The position numbers and the translations under genes are program-made. The notes beneath the pieces are model-generated. The model worked only from the letters and a program-made list of their open reading frames with translations, ran no database searches and had not been told where the DNA came from. This document shows positions 18,489 to 23,447 of a stretch of 23,447 nt of DNA, one piece after another. The first letter of the stretch is position 1; each line of letters starts with the position of its first letter. This DNA comes from Rhodanobacter sp. UBA5168 (GTDB lineage: Bacteria > Pseudomonadota > Gammaproteobacteria > Xanthomonadales > Rhodanobacteraceae): positions 1 through 23,447 of the forward strand of contig DHXA01000137.1 in NCBI GenBank assembly GCA_002413455.1, in the 5' to 3' direction.

Positions 18489-19571
18489 ATGACGCCCATC
18501 AACAGCGCATTGCCCGCACTCGATACCTGGACCGAACTGTCCGGTTTCCAGCAGTTGCGTGCGCAGGCGCGCAGCGATGGCGGCAAGGGTGCGCTGCCGG
18601 CAGTGGCCAAGCAGTTCGAGGCGATCTTCACCCAGATGATGCTGAAATCGATGCGCGACGCGAACGCCAGCATGGGTAGCGACATCGCCGGCAGCGAGCA
18701 GGTCAATTCGTATCGCGACATGTTCGACCAGCAGTTGTCGCTGAGCCTGGCGAACGGCCACAACGGCCTCGGCATCGCGAAGATGCTGGTCCGCCAGCTC
18801 GGCGGCAAACCGGATCATGCCGCTGCCGCCGACGCCAGCCCGTTGCCGTTGTCCACGACTGGCGTACTCAACGCCAATGTCCGCGCACTGCTGCAGCTGG
18901 GCTCCAGCGGCGAGTCGGCCAACGGCGAAGGCGCAAGCGATGCGGCGGGCAACATCGGCATCGCGGCCATGCCGTCGACGGCCGATGCCGGTTCGGCATG
19001 GCGGCATACGCTCGATCGCCTGGCGCAAGGCGCGCTGGATGTGGCCGGCACGGCGGCGAAGCTGCTGCCCGGTGGCGACCCGGTGAATTTCGTTCGCGCG
19101 CTGGCGCCGCATGCGGCGGTGGCGGCGAAGCAGCTTGGTGTGTCGGTGCGTGCGCTGCTGGCGCAGGCGGCACTGGAAACCGGCTGGGGCAAGCATCTGC
19201 CCAGCCACGGCGACGGCAGCAGCAGCAACAATCTGTTCGGCATCAAGGCCGGCAGCAGCTGGGACGGCGACAAGGTCAGCGTGCCCACGCTGGAGTACGA
19301 GAACGGTGTGGCGGTACGCAAGCGCGATCAATTCCGTGCCTACGACTCGCCCTCCGAATCGTTCTCCGATTACGCCCGCCTGCTGGCCGACAGCCCGCGT
19401 TATGCGCAGGCGCTGGGCCAGGGCGAGAACATCGCCGGCTTTGCGCGGGCACTGGCGCATGGCGGCTATGCGACCGACCCGTCGTACGTGGCCAAGATCA
19501 CCGCGATCGCCAACAGCGCACAGATGCGCGAAGCGCTGGCCGGCCTGCATGCGGACGGTGGCGCCGAATGA
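18489..19571 (+). CDS. flgJ: FlgJ, rod cap and peptidoglycan hydrolase
   Basis: Two-domain protein of 360 residues that caps the growing rod and opens a hole in peptidoglycan. Residues about 30-110 are the rod-binding domain (AKQFEAIFTQMMLKSMRDAN, YRDMFDQQLSLSLA). A low-complexity Ala/Ser/Gly linker of about 60 residues follows. Residues about 195-350 are the glucosaminidase-type domain (VSVRALLAQAALETGWGKHL, with Glu230 as likely catalytic acid; NNLFGIKAGSSWDG; YATDPSYVAKI). The dual-domain form is the one usual in gammaproteobacteria. ATG at 18489 has GGTGA seven bases upstream. The stop overlaps an ATG that opens a small frame toward flgK. Confidence 0.95.
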   Translation: MTPINSALPALDTWTELSGFQQLRAQARSDGGKGALPAVAKQFEAIFTQMMLKSMRDANASMGSDIAGSEQVNSYRDMFDQQLSLSLANGHNGLGIAKMLVRQLGGKPDHAAAADASPLPLSTTGVLNANVRALLQLGSSGESANGEGASDAAGNIGIAAMPSTADAGSAWRHTLDRLAQGALDVAGTAAKLLPGGDPVNFVRALAPHAAVAAKQLGVSVRALLAQAALETGWGKHLPSHGDGSSSNNLFGIKAGSSWDGDKVSVPTLEYENGVAVRKRDQFRAYDSPSESFSDYARLLADSPRYAQALGQGENIAGFARALAHGGYATDPSYVAKITAIANSAQMREALAGLHADGGAE

Positions 19572-19717
19572 ACGTGTCAGCGCCTTCCGGTGCCAGCTTC
19601 CACCGCCCACGTGCAGCCGGACTGCTCGCTCAAGAGAATGCCCCGGCAGCCGTTACCGTTTCCACGTACCGCGCGTTGCCGGCGGTGCTCCAGGTGTTGA
19701 GGATGTTCCATGGCTGA
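19568..19717 (+). other. Candidate 49-codon small ORF between flgJ and flgK
   Basis: An ATG overlaps the flgJ stop (ATGA, 19568-19571) and opens 49 codons (MNVSAPSGASFHRPR and on) that end at TGA 19715-19717, just inside flgK. Third-position GC is about 71%, below the neighbours. A sigma28-like promoter lies inside it (19630-19656), so the stretch is more likely the flgK promoter region than a gene. Either or both could hold. Confidence 0.25.
19630..19656 (+). promoter_or_regulatory. Probable sigma28 promoter of flgK-flgL
   Basis: TCAAGAGA (19630-19637), an 11-base spacer and GCCGTTAC (19649-19656). The -10 matches 6 of 8 and the -35 4 of 8 consensus bases. The exact spacing and its place 54 bases before flgK favour it. 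A late promoter for flgKL fits the timing of hook-filament junction assembly. Confidence 0.55.
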
Positions 19718-21584
19718 CATGCTTTCGACCGGCGTGTCCGGGCTGCTTGCTTCGCAGATCGGACTCAGCACGGTGAGCCACAACGTGGCCAACGTGAACA
19801 CCGACGGCTATAGCCGCCAGGTGGTGTCGTTCGGTGCCAGGTTGCCTGAAGGGCAGAGCGGCTACTACATCGGCACCGGCGTCAACACGGTGGCGGTCCA
19901 GCGGGCCTACAGCCAGTTCCTGAACAGCTCGCTGTGGTCGGCCAGTTCCGGGCAGGGCCGCGCCACCACCATGGCCGGTCTCACCGGCCAGCTCAACGAC
20001 CAGCTGTCTGGCACCAGCAACCTGCAGACCTCGCTGGACAGTTTCTACGGCGCCGTGCAGGACATGGCCAACGCGCCATCGGACGCCGCCTCACGTCAGG
20101 TGCTGCTGGCCCGCGCGGGCGGGTTGGCTACGACGTTTCGCGCGTTGTCCGGCCAGTTCAACGCATTGTCCGGCCAGGTACAGCAGCAGATCGGCGACAC
20201 GGTCGATTCGATCAACAGCGACAGCCAGTCGATCGCCAAATTGAACGGATTGATCCGCTCATCGGCGGCCACCGCCGGCACGCCGCCGGCCGACCTGCTC
20301 GACCAGCGCGACGCACTGGTGAAGAAGCTGGCCGGCGAAGTCGGCGTGAGCGTGGTGCCGCAGAACGACAACACCATCAGCGTCTTCGTCGGCAATGGCC
20401 AGGCCCTGGTCACCGGCACCGAGGCGCACGCACTCGGTACCGCACCGAATATCTACGACGCCACCCGCCAGGAAGTGGTGGGTGCTGCGTCGGGCAATGT
20501 GCTCAGCGGCCGCATCGGCGGAGGCACGCTGGGCGCTTTGCTGGATTTCCGCAGCAACGTGCTCGACCCGGCGCAGGCCCAACTGGGTCGCGCCGCGCAG
20601 GCGATGGCCAGCGCGTTCAATGCGCAGCATGCACAGGGCGTGGATCTGCAGGGCAATGTCGGCGGCACGTTCTTCAACGTCGCCGGCCCCACCGTGCAGG
20701 CGGCCAGCACCAACAGCGGCAGCGGCACGCTGGACGCCAGCATCAGCGACATCGGTGCGCTGACCGGCAAGGACTACGTGCTGAGCTACGACGGCAGCAA
20801 CTGGAGCATGCGCGACACCAACGGCAGCGCCGTTGCGCTCAGCGGCACCGGCACCAGCGCCGATCCGTTCAAGGCCGCCGGGCTGAGCCTGGTGGTGGGC
20901 GGTGCTGCCAGCGCGGGCGACAGTTTCCGCGTGCAGCCCAGTCGCAACGCCGCGGCCAGTTTTTCGCTGGCGATCGACGACCCCGACAAGATCGCCGCCG
21001 CCGCACCATTCACGGTCACGGCCGCCGCCGGCAACACCAGCACGGCTGCAGCCAGTGTCACCATCAGAGACGGCAGCGACGCCAATCTGTTCAACGCCAG
21101 CTCCATCGTGTTCAGTTCACCGACCAGCTACAGCATCGACGGCGGCGCGGCGCAGACCTTCACGCCCGGCCAGCCCATCGTGCACAACGGCTGGAGCATG
21201 CAGCTCAGCGGTGCACCGCAGGCCGGCGACAGTTTCAGCCTGCAGGCCAACAGCAACGCGCATGGCGACAACAGCAATGCGCTGATGCTGGGCAAGGTCG
21301 CCAATCTCGGCGTACTCGATGGTGGCGTCACCAGCACGGGCCGCGCCTACAGCCAGCTGGTCAGCCAGGTCGGCGGCGCCGGCGCGCTGGCGAACGACGA
21401 CCTGACCACGCAGACCGCGGTGTACAACCAGGCGATGAGCTCGCAGCAAAGCGTGTCAGGCGTGAACCTGGACGAAGAGGCCGCCAACCTGTTGCGTTAC
21501 CAGCAGGCGTACCAGGCTTCGGCCCAGGTCATCAGTACCGCCAACAGCATCTTCGGCGCGCTGCTAAGCGCCGTGCAGGGGTAA
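19710..21584 (+). CDS. flgK: FlgK, hook-filament junction protein 1
   Basis: First junction protein between hook and filament, 624 residues. The N-terminus MADMLSTGVSGLLASQIGLS, then VSHNVANVNTDGYSRQVV, is characteristic. So are LQTSLDSFYGAVQDMANAPS and DLLDQRDALVKKLAGEVGVS. The C-terminus is GVNLDEEAANLLRYQQAYQA, then SAQVISTANSIFGALL, as in other FlgK proteins. The central region (about residues 330-540) is a variable Ser/Ala/Gly-rich surface domain. Start is ATG at 19710 with GAGG at 19699-19702. flgL begins 3 bases after the stop, so the two form a unit. Export is expected through FlgN (7860-8306). Confidence 0.96.
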   Translation: MADMLSTGVSGLLASQIGLSTVSHNVANVNTDGYSRQVVSFGARLPEGQSGYYIGTGVNTVAVQRAYSQFLNSSLWSASSGQGRATTMAGLTGQLNDQLSGTSNLQTSLDSFYGAVQDMANAPSDAASRQVLLARAGGLATTFRALSGQFNALSGQVQQQIGDTVDSINSDSQSIAKLNGLIRSSAATAGTPPADLLDQRDALVKKLAGEVGVSVVPQNDNTISVFVGNGQALVTGTEAHALGTAPNIYDATRQEVVGAASGNVLSGRIGGGTLGALLDFRSNVLDPAQAQLGRAAQAMASAFNAQHAQGVDLQGNVGGTFFNVAGPTVQAASTNSGSGTLDASISDIGALTGKDYVLSYDGSNWSMRDTNGSAVALSGTGTSADPFKAAGLSLVVGGAASAGDSFRVQPSRNAAASFSLAIDDPDKIAAAAPFTVTAAAGNTSTAAASVTIRDGSDANLFNASSIVFSSPTSYSIDGGAAQTFTPGQPIVHNGWSMQLSGAPQAGDSFSLQANSNAHGDNSNALMLGKVANLGVLDGGVTSTGRAYSQLVSQVGGAGALANDDLTTQTAVYNQAMSSQQSVSGVNLDEEAANLLRYQQAYQASAQVISTANSIFGALLSAVQG

Positions 21585-21587
21585 GCC

Positions 21588-22790
21588 ATGCGAGTTTCCA
21601 CCAGCTGGATGCAGCAGCAGTCCGTCGGCAGCATGATGGATCGCCAGAGCGACCTGTCCGATATCAACACGCAGTTGAGTACCGGCAAGCGCATCAACCA
21701 GCCGTCCGACGATCCGGTCGGTGCGGCACGTGCGCTGGACCTCTCGCATCTCACCGCCGACACTGCGCAGTACCAGCGCAACATCACCTCGGCCAATGCG
21801 CGGCTGGGCCTGGAAGACCAGAGCCTGTCGAACACCACCAACGTGCTCGGCCGTGTACGCACGCTGTTGCTCCAGGCCGCCAACGGCAGCCAGAGCGACG
21901 ACACCCGCGGCGACATCGCTGCCGAGATGGTGCAGCTGCGCCAGCAGCTGCTCGGCCAGGCCAACGGCAAGGATGGCCAGGGCGACTACATCTTCGCCGG
22001 CAATCGCACGGGCACCGAACCCTTTGCTTCGCAGAATGGCGTGAGCTATCTGGGCGACGACGGCCAGCGCATGGTCGCCGCCGGCGCCGGCCTGCAGGTG
22101 GCCACTGGTGATCCGGGCAGCGCCGTGTTCGTCGATATCCCCACCGGCAACGGGACCTTCGCGATCAGTGCCGACCCGGCCAACACAGGCAAGGCCGTGG
22201 CCGGCGCCAGCAGCGTCAGCAACCCCAATGCCAGTCCCTCGGCGTGGAACGGCGGCAGTTACAGCATCGTGTTCACCGCCGCCGATGCATACGAAGTGCG
22301 CGACGCTGGCGGCGCCGTGCTGGACAGCGGCAGCTACGACGCGACCAACGGCGGCAGCATCACCTTTCGCGGTGCCCAGGTGGCCTTCAGCGGCGTGCCC
22401 GCCGTGGGCGACAAGTTCGCGCTGGGAGCGTCCGCCAAACAGGACGTGTTCACCACGCTGGACAACATCATCACCACGCTGCGCACACCCAATGGCGGCG
22501 ACGCGCAGATGCAGAACGACATCAACACGCAGTTCGCGAATCTCGATCAGGCGATCGACAACATCACGCGCACGCGCGGCATGGTCGGGGCGCGCATGAA
22601 TGCGCTCGATCAGCAAAGCGGACTCAACGACGACTTGACGCTGCAGTACAAGAGCGCACTGACGGATGTGCAGGACGTGAACTACTACGACGCGATCAGC
22701 CAGCTCGGCGCGCAGACCACCGCCCTGCAGGCGGCGCAGCAGACGTTCACCAAGATCCAGGGGTCGAAGTTGTTCGACTATTTGCGTTGA
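21588..22790 (+). CDS. flgL: FlgL, hook-filament junction protein 2
   Basis: Second junction protein, 400 residues, related to flagellin at both ends. It begins MRVSTSWMQQQSVGSMMDRQ, then LSTGKRINQPSDDPVGAARA, the FlgL signature. DYIFAGNRTGTEPFA is also family-typical. The C-terminal part has RTRGMVGARMNALDQQSGL and ends FTKIQGSKLFDYLR. The middle region (about 150-290) is a variable domain. Start is ATG at 21588, only 3 bases after the flgK stop, so it is translated from the flgK message. fliC follows after 125 bases containing its own promoter. No anomalies seen. Confidence 0.95.
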   Translation: MRVSTSWMQQQSVGSMMDRQSDLSDINTQLSTGKRINQPSDDPVGAARALDLSHLTADTAQYQRNITSANARLGLEDQSLSNTTNVLGRVRTLLLQAANGSQSDDTRGDIAAEMVQLRQQLLGQANGKDGQGDYIFAGNRTGTEPFASQNGVSYLGDDGQRMVAAGAGLQVATGDPGSAVFVDIPTGNGTFAISADPANTGKAVAGASSVSNPNASPSAWNGGSYSIVFTAADAYEVRDAGGAVLDSGSYDATNGGSITFRGAQVAFSGVPAVGDKFALGASAKQDVFTTLDNIITTLRTPNGGDAQMQNDINTQFANLDQAIDNITRTRGMVGARMNALDQQSGLNDDLTLQYKSALTDVQDVNYYDAISQLGAQTTALQAAQQTFTKIQGSKLFDYLR

Positions 22791-22796
22791 CAAGGC

Positions 22797-22823
22797 TCAA
22801 GTTTCGGTGTTGTGGGTCGAAAC
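22797..22823 (+). promoter_or_regulatory. Sigma28 promoter of fliC
   Basis: TCAAGTTT (22797-22804), an 11-base spacer and GTCGAAAC (22816-22823). The -35 matches 7 of 8 and the -10 5 of 8 consensus bases. The expected start is near 22830, giving a leader of about 86 bases. Flagellin genes are the classic FliA target, which raises confidence. Confidence 0.75.
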
Positions 22824-22832
22824 AGTTCACAA

Positions 22833-22915
22833 GGCGGATGCATTCAATGGTGAATCCCCGCCGGATTGTCTGAGCCGACTCATATCGGCACACCACCCCG
22901 ATTCGGAGAATTCCC
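22833..22915 (+). promoter_or_regulatory. Structured fliC 5' leader with ribosome binding site in a hairpin loop
   Basis: Three inverted repeats in a row. First, GGCGG (22833-22837) with CCGCC (22858-22862), enclosing ATTC/GAAT. Second, GCCGA (22874-22878) with TCGGC (22885-22889). Third, ATTC-GGA-GAAT (22901-22911). The last places the GGA of the Shine-Dalgarno (22905-22910) in a triloop five bases before the ATG, the shape recognised by CsrA/RsmA proteins. Regulation is inferred, not shown. Confidence 0.45.
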
Positions 22916-23447
22916 ATGGTCATGAGTGTCAACACCAATATCAGCTCGCTGAATGCCCAGAACAATCTGGCCAAGTCGCAGAGCAAACTGTCCACCGCGA
23001 TCGAGCGCCTGTCCTCGGGCATGCGCATCAACAGCGCGAAAGACGATGCCGCCGGCCTTGCCATCTCCACCCGCTTCACCACGCAGATCAATGGCCTCAA
23101 CCAGGCCGTCAGCAATGCCAATGACGGCATCTCGCTGGCGCAGACCACCGAGTCGGCGCTGAACGAAGTGACCAACAACATGCAGCGCATCCGTACCCTG
23201 GCGGTGCAGTCGGCCAACGCCACCAACTCCGACAGCGACCGCGCCGCGCTCGACGCCGAAGTGCAACAGCGTCTGTCGGAAATCACCCGCATCTCGCAGC
23301 AGACCACGTTCAACGGCCGCCACGTCCTCGACGGCACGTTCGGCAGCGCTGCGTTCCAGATCGGTGCCAACGTCGGCGAGACGATTTCGGTGAACCTGAG
23401 CCAGGGTGCCGGTGCCAAGCAGGTCGGCCAGATGGCCACCTCGGCGA
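22916..23447 (+). CDS. fliC: Flagellin FliC (5' part, truncated by window edge)
   Basis: Filament subunit, of which 177 codons are present. The N-terminal D0/D1 region is clear: [20 protein letters not shown], then [40 protein letters not shown] and [20 protein letters not shown], with [15 protein letters not shown]. The sequence breaks off just after the D1 region, so variable domain and C-terminus are not seen. Two starts are in frame: ATG at 22916 (five bases after GGAGAA) and ATG at 22922. The first fits the ribosome binding site; the second gives the more usual flagellin N-terminus. The gene has its own sigma28 promoter and leader. Confidence 0.95.
   Translation, partial: MVMSVNTNISSLNAQNNLAKSQSKLSTAIERLSSGMRINSAKDDAAGLAISTRFTTQINGLNQAVSNANDGISLAQTTESALNEVTNNMQRIRTLAVQSANATNSDSDRAALDAEVQQRLSEITRISQQTTFNGRHVLDGTFGSAAFQIGANVGETISVNLSQGAGAKQVGQMATSA

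Noticed and set aside
17103..19610. Minus-strand open frame of 835 codons
   Set aside because: It lies antisense to the well-supported flgH, flgI and flgJ, is rich in Arg, His, Gln and Ala as typical of antisense frames in GC-rich DNA, and shows no domain.
19934..22111. Plus-strand open frame of 725 codons across flgK and flgL
   Set aside because: Out-of-frame shadow of flgK/flgL with extreme Arg, Gln and Gly content and no recognisable motif.

Overview
The window is about 23.4 kb of GC-rich DNA. Its gene content and order (cheV, a soluble chemoreceptor, flgA, flgM and flgN next to flgB-flgL, with a coaD-ferredoxin block alongside) suggest a motile gammaproteobacterium of the Xanthomonadales. 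Rhodanobacteraceae (Rhodanobacter, Dyella or Luteibacter type) is my best guess. This is inferred from gene content, not from a database match.

Region 1 (1-6438) is housekeeping. The 5' part of ftsY runs off the left edge on the minus strand. It is divergent from a plus-strand series: rsmD, coaD, a small lipoprotein, a YfhL-type 2[4Fe-4S] ferredoxin, a secreted gamma-glutamyltransferase, an MBL-fold hydrolase and a TMEM43-like membrane protein. Several of these genes overlap their neighbours by a few bases.

Region 2 (6457-10760, minus strand) reads, in transcription order, soluble chemoreceptor, flgA, flgM, flgN, degenerate EAL-HDOD protein. It carries a sigma54 promoter and a possible sigma28 promoter in front of the chemoreceptor, and a near-consensus sigma28 promoter in front of flgM. 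cheV is divergent from this block and has its own sigma28 promoter.

Region 3 (12034-23447, plus strand) is the rod, hook and filament block: flgB C D E F G H I J K L and the start of fliC. A sigma54 promoter precedes flgB. Sigma28 candidates precede flgK and fliC. Together these give a readable hierarchy: sigma54 for the basal body, hook and chemoreceptor-flgA, then sigma28 for flgM-flgN, cheV, flgKL and flagellin.

The structural genes are orthodox. The less explained features are: an in-frame upstream start that could give a longer FlgM; three small frames that begin with an ATGA stop-start overlap between flagellar genes (one of which also ends on one) plus a shorter TGATG case; a soluble receptor with an unassigned C-terminal half; an EAL-HDOD protein lacking EAL catalytic motifs in the flgMN unit; and a structured fliC leader with its ribosome binding site in a hairpin loop. 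I see no RNA genes, mobile elements, CRISPR arrays or prophage. No stretch over 300 bases lacks a gene.
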